DNA from: Anaerolineaceae bacterium
Lineage (GTDB): Bacteria; Chloroflexota; Anaerolineae; Anaerolineales; Villigracilaceae
Direction: 5' to 3'
NCBI GenBank assembly: GCA_009772985.1
Contig: WOUS01000010.1
Location: 86,336 to 150,335 of the forward strand
Length of the DNA: 64,000 bases
This document shows positions 41,772-49,972 of the stretch, in pieces. A model generated the notes under the pieces. The model was not told the origin of the DNA, did not search any database, and worked only from the letters and a program-made list of their open reading frames with translations. The number at the start of each line of letters is the position of its first letter. Within the stretch, counting starts at the first letter, position 1. The position numbers and the translations under genes are program-made.

Positions 41772-42560
41772 TTAAAGTATCTTTGCAAGCATCCCCGCAA
41801 CGGACCGGTAAACCGGCGAGGCGTCGCCCAATTCGATCAGGGGCTTGCCGGAGAACTCGAAGACCGCCAGTTCCGCGTCCGCGGGGATGGCGCCGATCAG
41901 CGGGATGTCGAGTTTTTCGACAAAAGAGAGCAGTTCCGGGGGGAGTTCCCCGCCCAGCACGCGGTTGATGATGAGGTAAGCGTTTTCGATGCGGATGTCC
42001 AATTCCTTGCGCATTTCGGCGATGCGCTGGGCGGCAACCAGTCCGCGCTGGGTCGGGTCGCTGACGATGAGCAGGTGCTGGACGTCGCGGGTGGTGCGGC
42101 GGCTGAGATGCTCCATGCCGGCCTCGTTGTCAATCACCACGTAGGCGTAATGCTTGCTCATCCCGTCAATTACTTCGCGCAGGTTGTGATTGACCGCGCA
42201 GTAGCACCCCTGCCCCTCCCCGCGTCCCATGGCGATCAAATCGAAGCGGGAACCTTCCGCCAGCGCGGACTGAACATGGTAATCCAGATATTCGCGCTTG
42301 TTCATGCCGCCAGGCATGACTCCCATCGCCGCGCCGCCGTTCGCCAGCGACGATTTGACCTGTTGCAGCATATCCTCGCGGATGTCGCCGACGGTCCATT
42401 CGAGGTCAAGTCCCAGCACCATGTTCAGATTGCTGGAGGGGTCCGCGTCAATGGCGAGGATGCTTTCGGGCTGGTTTTGCGCCAGGTACTTGATCACCAT
42501 CCCGGCGACGGTGGTCTTGCCTACCCCGCCCTTGCCTGCGAGTGCAATTGTGATTGTCAT
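41772..42560 (-). CDS. cooC: CooC-type nickel-insertion ATPase (first copy)
   Basis: A 262-residue MinD/SIMIBI-type ATPase with deviant Walker A AGKGGVGKTT, the ADPSSNLN switch and GQGCYCAVNHNL, a CxC metal site typical of CooC/AcsF maturation factors for CO dehydrogenase and acetyl-CoA synthase. ATP-driven dimerisation would deliver nickel to the C- or A-cluster. The ATG at 42560 follows GGGAA; a longer frame overlaps the second copy and is rejected. It lies in a minus-strand unit divergent from cooS. Confidence 0.92.
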   Translation of the reverse strand: MTITIALAGKGGVGKTTVAGMVIKYLAQNQPESILAIDADPSSNLNMVLGLDLEWTVGDIREDMLQQVKSSLANGGAAMGVMPGGMNKREYLDYHVQSALAEGSRFDLIAMGRGEGQGCYCAVNHNLREVIDGMSKHYAYVVIDNEAGMEHLSRRTTRDVQHLLIVSDPTQRGLVAAQRIAEMRKELDIRIENAYLIINRVLGGELPPELLSFVEKLDIPLIGAIPADAELAVFEFSGKPLIELGDASPVYRSVAGMLAKIL

Positions 42561-42585
42561 AAATTCCCTTTCCCAACCGATAAGA

Positions 42586-43362
42586 TTATTCCGGCTTTTC
42601 AGCCAGTTGCTCGACGATATTCCGCGCAACGTTTTGCAGTTCCGGGACGTGGTCATAGACCGGGATCCCCAGCCGGTCCGCTTCCTGGACCTTCAAATCG
42701 GCCGGCAAAAATCCGAGCACGGGCAATCCCGGCGTTTCGGCTTCCAGAAATTTCACCTCGTCATCGTTCCGCACTTTGTTGCCGACAAGATATAACCGCT
42801 TCACGCCAATATCGGTCGCCAGTTTCTTGATCTGCGCGGCCGTGCCCAGCGAGCGGCGGGTTGGCTCGACGACGATCAGCATGGCATCCACGAAGTCCAC
42901 GGTGGCGCGGCCGAGATGCTCGACGCCGGCGTACATGTCGAGCAGGAGCACGTCATCCTTGCGGAAGAGCAGATGGGTGAAGAGAGTCTTCAACATGGCT
43001 GCCTCGGGACAGATGCAGCCGGACCCGCCGGTGTCCACCGAGCCCATTTCCAGCAGGCGCACGCCGCGGTGCAGGACGCTGAAGCGCTCCGGGATGTCGT
43101 CCACGCGCGGGTTGAGGGTGAAAAACCCGCCCACGGTCCCGGGTTTCGCTCCGGTGCGTTCCTCGATCAACTCATCCATTTCGGCAATGGGATGCAGGCG
43201 TTCGCGGAGTTCCGGCGGGAAGCCGAGCGCTCCCGCCAGGCAGGGACTGGGGTCCGCATCCACGGCCAGCACCTGGCGGCCCTGGTCCGCGTAGGCCTGG
43301 GCCAGGAGGGCCGTGAGGGTCGTTTTCCCCACTCCGCCCTTTCCACTGATGGCAATTTTCAT
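42586..43362 (-). CDS. CooC-type nickel-insertion ATPase (second, divergent copy)
   Basis: A 258-residue paralogue with SGKGGVGKTT, VDADPSPCLAGALG and a metal-site-like region GGSGCICPEAAMLKTL that keeps the CxC. Its divergence from the neighbouring copy suggests specialisation, for example one for CO dehydrogenase and one for acetyl-CoA synthase (known as CooC and AcsF in acetogens). Which is which cannot be told from sequence. AAGGAG precedes the ATG at 43362. Confidence 0.9.
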   Translation of the reverse strand: MKIAISGKGGVGKTTLTALLAQAYADQGRQVLAVDADPSPCLAGALGFPPELRERLHPIAEMDELIEERTGAKPGTVGGFFTLNPRVDDIPERFSVLHRGVRLLEMGSVDTGGSGCICPEAAMLKTLFTHLLFRKDDVLLLDMYAGVEHLGRATVDFVDAMLIVVEPTRRSLGTAAQIKKLATDIGVKRLYLVGNKVRNDDEVKFLEAETPGLPVLGFLPADLKVQEADRLGIPVYDHVPELQNVARNIVEQLAEKPE

Positions 43363-43402
43363 GATGTCGCTCCTTGCATCCAAGTATACCTGTTCTGGCA
43401 GC

Positions 43403-43425
43403 AGCGCAAGATAGTATCTTGCGCT
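43403..43425. repeat. Palindrome AGCGCAAGATA/TATCTTGCGCT between cooC-like and DUF3786 genes
   Basis: It is a perfect 11-bp inverted repeat around one G, flanked by CTGG...CCAG. A further partial copy (ATCTTGCGCTACG) follows near 43445. Confidence 0.75.
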
Positions 43426-43452
43426 ACCAGAATGAGCAGGATAAATCTTGCG

Positions 43453-44091
43453 CTACGCGGCCAGGAGTTTTCTGGTCAACATGCCGCCGAGGATGGCGCA
43501 CACATCCGTGGGAAGATAATGGACGACCGACGAATCGAATAATATCTTGCCGGAAGCCGGGAATTCATCGTCCCCCTGCCACAAAACCGCCAGCAGAGAA
43601 ACGCGGGGCAACGCCAGGAAAGCGAACCCGGCATCGCCATAGGAAATCTTCCCGCCCGCGAGGAGACGGGAGGCGCGCTCGAAGCCGGGCAGGTCTGCGC
43701 CGAAACGGCGCGCCAGCAGGTCGCCGGTATAGCCCTGAAAGGCCTGGTTGTACACCCGCCCATCGGGCAGTTCGGCAAATGAAATCCACCTGCCCGCGAG
43801 CGGAGTCTCGTCTGCGATGGAAAAGTAGTATAACAACAGGGCCTGCACAGACACCGGCAGGGCTTTGCCGGAGGCGGGGTCAACAGCCTCCAGGTCCGGG
43901 AAGGACAGGGAAACGGACTGCGTGAACAGGTCCAAGCGAAAGCCGCCGCCCGCGAAGGCGCTGCCGGTCGCATCTGCCAGCCGGTGCGGATCACGGCCGC
44001 GCAGGCCGAGGCGCAATTCGTCTGCGCGCTGCGCCAGGGCTTTCGACCGCTCCTCTTGGCTTGACTCCGGTTTCCAGGTCCGCTTATCCAT
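43453..44091 (-). CDS. DUF3786 family protein
   Basis: A 212-residue soluble protein matching DUF3786 by ISFAELPDGRVYNQAFQGY, YGDAGFAFLALPRV and LWQGDDEFPASGKILFDSS. Such proteins are frequently found with corrinoid and Wood-Ljungdahl genes of anaerobes, and the location here agrees. The biochemical role is not established. It is first in the minus-strand unit with the two CooC-type ATPases. Confidence 0.8.
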   Translation of the reverse strand: MDKRTWKPESSQEERSKALAQRADELRLGLRGRDPHRLADATGSAFAGGGFRLDLFTQSVSLSFPDLEAVDPASGKALPVSVQALLLYYFSIADETPLAGRWISFAELPDGRVYNQAFQGYTGDLLARRFGADLPGFERASRLLAGGKISYGDAGFAFLALPRVSLLAVLWQGDDEFPASGKILFDSSVVHYLPTDVCAILGGMLTRKLLAA

Positions 44092-44245
44092 CCTGTTTGC
44101 TCTTCACATTATAGTTTTATCGCCAGCGCTTATTCTATCTGGAAAATACGTATTATTACGACCTATTATCGCCCAGATTATCACCAGGAAGGACGCCAGT
44201 GAAGGATATTCGTCCTTTTTATCACTGACAATACTCCTACCTTGG

Positions 44246-44273
44246 TTGCAGTCCGCCAATATAAGAGTAGAAT
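44246..44273 (+). promoter_or_regulatory. Candidate promoter of the CODH/ACS operon
   Basis: TTGCAG and TAGAAT are spaced by 16 bases in the AT-rich divergent region 44092-44336. The start would be near 44280, about 55 bases before the first gene. No other feature is evident in this spacer. Confidence 0.5.
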
Positions 44274-44336
44274 TAAGAGGAGCAGAACCGCCAAAGGTTT
44301 TGAAAATTTTACTAATTTGAATGCGGAGGTGTCTTC

Positions 44337-44729
44337 ATGCAGACCGTTACCTATGAGACTCCCGTCGTCTATGGTGACCATCACGTTCTCGAGGTGCGCC
44401 GGATCCTATCCGAGATGCCGGGCGTAAAGGAAGTCTACGCCAGCAGCGCTTTCCACATCATCCAGGTCGAGTACGACCCCAAAAAGGTCACTGACCAGGA
44501 GATCGCCAAGAAACTGGAAACGGCTGGCTACCTGGGAGAATGGACAATTCCCATCGAAGTCGGCACAAAGCCGCAGGGGGAAGAGGAAGAAAAGCCTTTC
44601 TTCCGGCACACGCAAGTCTACGAAACCGTCAAACAAGTCGTCAGTTTTGGTCAGACCGTAGGTTCACAGGGACGGCCTCTCTGGCCATGCCCCGGGATGG
44701 AACCTGCGAAGACCATGGATGAAGGGTAG
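44337..44729 (+). CDS. HMA-like small protein heading the CODH/ACS operon
   Basis: A 130-residue protein. Residues about 8-75 follow the beta-alpha-beta pattern of heavy-metal-associated domains (HVLEVRRILSEMPGVKEVYA, VEYDPKKVTDQEIAKKLETAGY), but the CxxC metal site is missing. The tail has one cysteine (PLWPCPGMEP). It begins after GGAGG and ends 7 bases before cooS. A role in metal handling or protein contact for the CODH complex is a guess from position. Confidence 0.7.
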   Translation: MQTVTYETPVVYGDHHVLEVRRILSEMPGVKEVYASSAFHIIQVEYDPKKVTDQEIAKKLETAGYLGEWTIPIEVGTKPQGEEEEKPFFRHTQVYETVKQVVSFGQTVGSQGRPLWPCPGMEPAKTMDEG

Positions 44730-44736
44730 GTGAACC

Positions 44737-46749
44737 ATGGCTAAAAAACGCGAAATCCACGAGTACAGTATTGACCCGGCCACCCAGCAGATGCTGGTGC
44801 GCGCCGAGGAATTAGGCATTGGCACCGCATTCACCCGCGCCGACAACATGTCTCCGTGCAACATCGGCGATACGGGTATGTGCTGCAAGAATTGCGGCAT
44901 GGGCCCCTGCCGCCTGGTCAAGAGCGGCGACGTGGGCGTCTGCGGCGCGACGCTGGACACGATCCAGGCGCGCAACTTGACGCGCGCCATCGCGGCCGGC
45001 GCGGCTGCCCATTCCGACCACGGGCGCGGCATGGCCATGACGCTCAAGGCCACCGCCAACGGACAGGCCGAGGGCTACTCCATCCGCGACATCGCCAAAT
45101 TGCGCTCTGTTGCCGCGCTGTACGACATCCCCATCGAAGGTCGTTCCCCCGAGGAAATCGCCAACGATCTGGCAGATTTATACCTCTCCCAGTTCGGCCA
45201 GCAGGAAGGGCGGGTGATTCTCACCAAACGCGCCCCAGCCAAACGGCAGAAACTATGGGAAGAGGCAGGCGTGATGCCGCGCGGCATTGACCGTGAAATT
45301 GTCGAGTGCCTGCACCGCACCCACATCGGCGACGACCAGGACCCCGTACACATCCTCCAGCACGCCGTCCGCACGGCAATTGGCGATGGCTGGGGCGGCA
45401 GTCTGCTCGCCACCGATATCTCGGATATTCTCTTCGGCACCCCGGCGCCCATCCTCGGACAGGCCAACCTGGGCGTATTGAAAGCGGATTACGTTAACGT
45501 GGTGGTGCATGGACACGAACCCACCCTCAGTGAAATGATCGTCGCCGCATCCCAAATGCCCGACATCATCGAATACGCAAAGGCAGCCGGAGCGAAAGGC
45601 GTCAGCCTTTCGGGGATCTGCTGCACAGCCAACGAGATCCTCATGCGCCAGGGCGTGCCGGCGGCGGGCAACTTCCTCCAGCAGGAACTTGCCATCCTGA
45701 CAGGCGCCGTGGAAGCCATGGTTGTGGACGTGCAGTGCATCATGCAGGCGCTGGTCGGGCTGGCAGCGAACTTCCACACGAAAATCATCACCACTTCGCC
45801 CAAAGTGAAAATCAAGGGCGCAACCCACATCGAATTCGACGAACATCACGCGCTGACCATCGCCAAGGAAATCCTGAAAAGCGCGATCGACAACTACAAG
45901 AATCGCGGCGCGATCCAAATCCCCGATATACGCGAAGACCTGATCCCGGGCTTCTCGCACGAATACATCAACTACATGCTGGGCGGCTCGTACCGCGCCT
46001 CGTTCCGTCCGCTGAATGACGCCATTATGAGCGGACGCATCCGCGGCGTGGCAGCCATCGTCGGATGCAACAACCCGCGCAGCCAGCACGATTACCTGCA
46101 CACGCACGTTGCCCGGGAACTGCTCAAACAGGACGTATTGATCGTCGAGACGGGCTGCGGGGCAATTGCTGCGGCCAAGCAGGGCCTTCTTTTGGGAGAA
46201 GCCGGCCTGAATGAGGTCGGTCCCGGCCTGAAAGAAATCTGCGAAACGATCGGCATCCCCCCCATCCTGCACATGGGTTCGTGCGTGGACAACAGCCGCA
46301 TCCTGACCGTGCTGACGCAGATGGTCGAGACCGGCGGCCTGGGCGACGATATTGACCAGATCCCCGCCGTCGGCCTGGCGCCGGAATGGATGAGCGAAAA
46401 AGCGCTCTCCATCGGCACGTACTGTGTGGCCTCCGGCGCGTACGTCATCTTTGGCGGCACATCGCCTGTGGGAGGCATGCCCGACCGGGTGGCCGACAGC
46501 AACCTCGTGGCGCATTACATCAGCGAGGGCTGGGAAAAACTCTACGGCGGCAAACTGGAATTCATCCCCGACCCCGCCGAGATGATCAAAGCCACTCTCG
46601 CGCACATTGACAAGAAACGCGCCGCGCTCGGCCTGCCGGAATACGACCCCACCCGCTTTGGCAAATCTGGCGATGCCCGCATGTTGGAACTGGAAGCGCT
46701 GCCGCTAGAGAAGCGCCGCCAGGCAATCTACGGCACTGCCGCCGACTAG
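44737..46749 (+). CDS. cooS: Anaerobic Ni-CO dehydrogenase catalytic subunit
   Basis: A 670-residue CooS/AcsA that interconverts CO2 and CO. The D- and B-cluster cysteines are in SPCNIGDTGMCCKNCGMGPC with a following VGVC. The loop before that last cysteine is shorter (10 residues) than in well-known enzymes. C-cluster ligands are visible: His near 258 (VVHGHEP), Cys 295 (SGICCTAN), Cys 334 (VQCIM), Cys 444 (GCNNP), Cys 474 (ETGCGAIA) and Cys 516 (HMGSCVDN). It precedes acsB by 11 bases, so it is the CODH of the acetyl-CoA synthase complex. Confidence 0.96.
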   Translation: MAKKREIHEYSIDPATQQMLVRAEELGIGTAFTRADNMSPCNIGDTGMCCKNCGMGPCRLVKSGDVGVCGATLDTIQARNLTRAIAAGAAAHSDHGRGMAMTLKATANGQAEGYSIRDIAKLRSVAALYDIPIEGRSPEEIANDLADLYLSQFGQQEGRVILTKRAPAKRQKLWEEAGVMPRGIDREIVECLHRTHIGDDQDPVHILQHAVRTAIGDGWGGSLLATDISDILFGTPAPILGQANLGVLKADYVNVVVHGHEPTLSEMIVAASQMPDIIEYAKAAGAKGVSLSGICCTANEILMRQGVPAAGNFLQQELAILTGAVEAMVVDVQCIMQALVGLAANFHTKIITTSPKVKIKGATHIEFDEHHALTIAKEILKSAIDNYKNRGAIQIPDIREDLIPGFSHEYINYMLGGSYRASFRPLNDAIMSGRIRGVAAIVGCNNPRSQHDYLHTHVARELLKQDVLIVETGCGAIAAAKQGLLLGEAGLNEVGPGLKEICETIGIPPILHMGSCVDNSRILTVLTQMVETGGLGDDIDQIPAVGLAPEWMSEKALSIGTYCVASGAYVIFGGTSPVGGMPDRVADSNLVAHYISEGWEKLYGGKLEFIPDPAEMIKATLAHIDKKRAALGLPEYDPTRFGKSGDARMLELEALPLEKRRQAIYGTAAD

Positions 46750-46760
46750 AGGAGAATACC

Positions 46761-49058
46761 ATGTCACGTTACATTGCAACCCGTGCCATTCGCGGCGCCA
46801 ATGCCCTGGTGACCGAAGCCGAAATCATGCTGGAGAGGGCCTTGAAGGAAAAAGGTCCCGACACGCCCGTCGCCTTCCCCAACACGGCTTATTACATGCC
46901 CACCATCCTGGGGATGACCGGCGCCTCGGTGGAAAAACTGGGCCAGTTGAGCGGCGCGCTGGAACATGCCCGCAAGCTGCTCCATCCCATGCCTTCCGAA
47001 AAACACTGGACCCCCTACCTGGGCGAAACGCTCGACTCTGGCATGGCCACCCTGCTGGCCGCCGAGACCATCGAGGCCGTGCGCTTCGTCTACGGACTCC
47101 AGCCTGAACCGATGACCGGTTTCAAACAGGCCGGAGGCACCGCCTTCACCAGCCCCGAAAACGGCGAAAAGGCCGAAGAAACGGACGCGTTGACCGGTCA
47201 CCTGAACGGCCCGATTGACGACATCCGCCTGCGCTCGTGGGGCATCCAGCTCGTGGACGGACGCATGCCCGGCTTCGCGGCCATCGTCGGCGCGGCCAAA
47301 TCCAACGCAGTGGCGGTCAAAATTGTGCGCGAACTCCAGAAGCGCAACATCCTGACCTTCCTCTCCGGCAACGTCAACGGACGCAGCATCATCCACCAGT
47401 TGCAGGAAGAGGGCGTGGAACTCGGCTACGACACCTACACCGTCCCGTTCGGGACCGACACCATCAGCGCCATCTACGCGCTCGGGTTCGCCACCCGCTC
47501 CGCCCTGACCTTCGGCGGACTCAAGCCCGGCATGTCACGCGAGATCCTGCTCTACAACAAGGACCGCGTGTTTGCCTTCGTGCTGGCTCTCGGCGAAGTG
47601 GACGATTTGAAATACGCCGCGGCGGCCGGGGCGATCAACTTCGGTTTCCCGGTCATCGCCGACACGGTCATCCCCGAAATCCTGCCGACCGGCGTGACGA
47701 CCTACGAACACGTCGTCTCCATGCCGTTCGACGCAATCGAAGGCAAGGACGACCTGGAAAAGGCCGAGCGCCTGGTGCAGAAGTGCATCGAGGTACGCGG
47801 CGTCAAGGTCAAGGTCTCGAACGTGGACGTGCCGGTTCCCTATGGCTCGGCCTTCGAGGGCGAAGTCGTCCGCAAGGCGGACCTGCGCGTCGAGTTCGGA
47901 GGCAAACATTCGCGCGCCTTCGAGTTCCTGCACATGGCAAAACTCGAAGAGGTGACCGACGGCAAGATCGAAGTTGTCGGGCCGGACTTCTCGAAAGTCG
48001 AAGCGCAGGGCCACATGGACCTGGGCATCGTCATCAAGGTGGCCGGACGTCAGATGCAGCCGGACTTCGAGCCGGTGCTGGAACGCCAGGTGCACTACTT
48101 CGTCAACGGCGCGAGCGGCATCCAGCACGTGGGCCAGCGCGACATTGCCTGGATCCGCGTCTCGAACGCCGCGGCCGACAAGGGCTTCAACGTGGAACAC
48201 TTCGGCAAGATCTTGCATGCCCGCTTCCACGAGGATTTCGGCGCCATTGTGGACAAGGTGCAGGTCACGATTGTGACCGACCCGGCACAGCACGCCGAGT
48301 GGCTGGAGAAAGCCCGCGCCGCGTACGACTTCCGCAACAAGCGCCTGGCCGACCTGACCGACGACAAGGTGGAGGAGTTCTATTCCTGCACGCTGTGCCA
48401 GTCGTTCGCGCCGAACCACGTCTGTGTGGTCTCGCCCGAACGCCTCGGCCTGTGCGGCGCGTACAACTGGCTGGACTGCAAGGCCTCGTTCAGCATCAAC
48501 CCGACCGGCCCCAACCAGCCCATCAAACTGGGCAAACTGATTGATGACCGAAAAGGTTACTGGAGCGGCACCAACGAGTACGCGGCCATGGGTTCGCACG
48601 GCGTGGTGCAGGAAGTCTCGATGTACTCCATCATGGAGAATCCGATGACGGCTTGCGGATGTTTCGAGTGCATCGTGATGCTCATCCCCGAAGCCAACGG
48701 TGTGATGGTTCTCAGCCGCGAAGACACCGCCATGACCCCGGCCGGCATGACCTTCTCCACGCTGGCGGGCATCGCCGGCGGCGGATTGCAGACCCCCGGC
48801 GTGATGGGCGTGGGCAAGTTCTATCTTATCAGCCCCAAGTTCATCTCCGCCGAAGGCGGCCTCAAGCGCGTGGTGTGGATGTCTTCGGTCTTGAAGGAAT
48901 CCATGGCCGAGGAATTCAAAGCCGCCTGCGCCCGCGAGGGCGATCCCGACCTGCTCGGCAAGATCGCCGACGAAAAGAGCGCCTCGACCGTGGAAGAGTT
49001 GCTTGCCTGGCTGGAAGCGCACAATCATCCCGCGATGGCGATGGAGCCGATGTTCTAG
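46761..49058 (+). CDS. acsB: Acetyl-CoA synthase
   Basis: A 765-residue acetyl-CoA synthase (CODH/ACS beta subunit type), which joins CO, the methyl group from the corrinoid protein and CoA. The A-cluster cysteines are at 543, 546, 555, 565, 632 and 634. Their spacing (3, 9, 10, 67, 2) is identical to that known for the Moorella enzyme, so both the Fe4S4 and the two-nickel site should form. The N-terminal CODH-contact domain is present, so this is the bacterial full-length form. AGAGGAGA precedes the ATG. Confidence 0.97.
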   Translation: MSRYIATRAIRGANALVTEAEIMLERALKEKGPDTPVAFPNTAYYMPTILGMTGASVEKLGQLSGALEHARKLLHPMPSEKHWTPYLGETLDSGMATLLAAETIEAVRFVYGLQPEPMTGFKQAGGTAFTSPENGEKAEETDALTGHLNGPIDDIRLRSWGIQLVDGRMPGFAAIVGAAKSNAVAVKIVRELQKRNILTFLSGNVNGRSIIHQLQEEGVELGYDTYTVPFGTDTISAIYALGFATRSALTFGGLKPGMSREILLYNKDRVFAFVLALGEVDDLKYAAAAGAINFGFPVIADTVIPEILPTGVTTYEHVVSMPFDAIEGKDDLEKAERLVQKCIEVRGVKVKVSNVDVPVPYGSAFEGEVVRKADLRVEFGGKHSRAFEFLHMAKLEEVTDGKIEVVGPDFSKVEAQGHMDLGIVIKVAGRQMQPDFEPVLERQVHYFVNGASGIQHVGQRDIAWIRVSNAAADKGFNVEHFGKILHARFHEDFGAIVDKVQVTIVTDPAQHAEWLEKARAAYDFRNKRLADLTDDKVEEFYSCTLCQSFAPNHVCVVSPERLGLCGAYNWLDCKASFSINPTGPNQPIKLGKLIDDRKGYWSGTNEYAAMGSHGVVQEVSMYSIMENPMTACGCFECIVMLIPEANGVMVLSREDTAMTPAGMTFSTLAGIAGGGLQTPGVMGVGKFYLISPKFISAEGGLKRVVWMSSVLKESMAEEFKAACAREGDPDLLGKIADEKSASTVEELLAWLEAHNHPAMAMEPMF

Positions 49059-49137
49059 AAGGTTAATGGTGAATAGTGAATGGGGATTGGGATGGCATCC
49101 AATCCCGATCCCCTTTTTATTTTCACTCAAGGCAAAT

Positions 49138-49287
49138 ATGAATCCGCTCCTCGTCCGTGACCTGATGACCGTCGGCGTGCGTGACCCCCATCCCGGCCTT
49201 CCCCCAAATCCAAAGTGCGGATTTACCCACAGGGCGCTACGCGAGGGGAAGGGGTTACTTGCAAAACGCCCACATTTTCATATTTGA
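49138..49287 (+). pseudogene. Truncated 5' copy of the CBS-domain gene
   Basis: ATG at 49138 opens MNPLLVRDLMTVGV, nearly the same as the start MPPTLVRDLMTVGV of the intact CBS gene at 49973. At DNA level 32 bases (49149-49180 and 49984-50015) match with one difference. Homology ends abruptly at a CCCCATCCCGGCC...GGGGAAGGGG repeat-like sequence, and the frame stops at 49287. It keeps the upstream AAGG that the intact gene lacks. This is most simply the original 5' end left behind, or a duplication made, when the toxin-antitoxin module entered. Confidence 0.75.
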
Positions 49288-49312
49288 CTTACTATTGACT
49301 GTGGTGTAAGAT
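49284..49312 (+). promoter_or_regulatory. Promoter of the inserted toxin-antitoxin module
   Basis: TTGACT and TAAGAT are spaced by 17 bases, about 20 bases before the antitoxin start. A second TTGACT lies 11 bases downstream of the first. Confidence 0.6.
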
Positions 49313-49333
49313 ACAAGCGGAAAGGAGCTACCT

Positions 49334-49561
49334 ATGGAAACTTACGCCACTGTAAAAGGCCAGGTCGTCATCCCCGCCGTATTGCGGCGCAAATACGGGA
49401 TCAAGGCTGGAACAAAACTCGCCATCACTGATAACGGCGAGGCGATCATCCTCAAGCCGGTTAACGAAGCGTCGCTCAAACGATTGCAAGGCGTCCTCAA
49501 AGGCAAAGGCGTGTTGAAAGCGATAATGGAAGAACGCCGCAGGGACGCGGAGCGTGAGTAA
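49334..49561 (+). CDS. AbrB/SpoVT-type antitoxin (VapB-like)
   Basis: A 75-residue protein with the swapped-hairpin DNA-binding domain: TYATVKGQVVIPAVLRRKYGIKAGTKLAITDNGEAIILKP. The basic and charged tail KGVLKAIMEERRRDAERE would bind the toxin. It normally represses its own operon. AAAGGAG precedes the ATG. It overlaps or abuts the PIN gene and lies in sequence less GC-rich than acsB. Confidence 0.9.
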   Translation: METYATVKGQVVIPAVLRRKYGIKAGTKLAITDNGEAIILKPVNEASLKRLQGVLKGKGVLKAIMEERRRDAERE

Positions 49562-49562
49562 C

Positions 49563-49970
49563 ATGACCGCAACCAAAATTCTCGACACCTTTGCGTTAAT
49601 TACCTTTTTTGAAGACGAACCAGGCGCAGACTTTATGCGCGGTCTGTTTTTGGAAGCGGAAGCAGGAAACGTAAAACTGGCAATGAGCGTTGTCAATTTA
49701 GGCGAAGTCTGGTATTCAGTGGCGCGCGAAGTCTCACCGCAACAGGCAGATTCCATTATTCAGGAAATTCACGGCATGGCGATTGAAATCGTAGACGCTG
49801 ACTGGAAACTTACACAGCAAGCCGCAATTTACAAGTCGAGAGGCGGTATTTCATACGCTGATTGTTACGCCGCCGCGCTGGCAAAACTCCGCAAAGCAGA
49901 ATTAGTCACAGGCGACCCTGAGTTTAAAAAGTTGAAAGATGAAGTAACGACAATTTGGAACAAAAATTAA
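49563..49970 (+). CDS. PIN-domain toxin (VapC-like ribonuclease)
   Basis: A 135-residue PIN domain with acidic residues expected for the Mg site: Asp in TKILDTFALITFFEDE, Glu in VVNLGEVWYS, Asp in ISYADCYAAALA and Asp in VTGDPEFKKL. VapC toxins cut tRNA or rRNA. ATG 49563 is preferred over a GTG at 49554, because GGAG lies 10 bases upstream. Its stop is 2 bases before the CBS gene, whose own ribosome site is gone. Confidence 0.88.
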   Translation: MTATKILDTFALITFFEDEPGADFMRGLFLEAEAGNVKLAMSVVNLGEVWYSVAREVSPQQADSIIQEIHGMAIEIVDADWKLTQQAAIYKSRGGISYADCYAAALAKLRKAELVTGDPEFKKLKDEVTTIWNKN

Positions 49971-49972
49971 CA

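Noticed and set aside
42561..42656. Longer start for the first CooC-type gene
   Set aside because: It overlaps the end of the second copy, and the extra residues do not match the family, whose proteins begin just before the P-loop.
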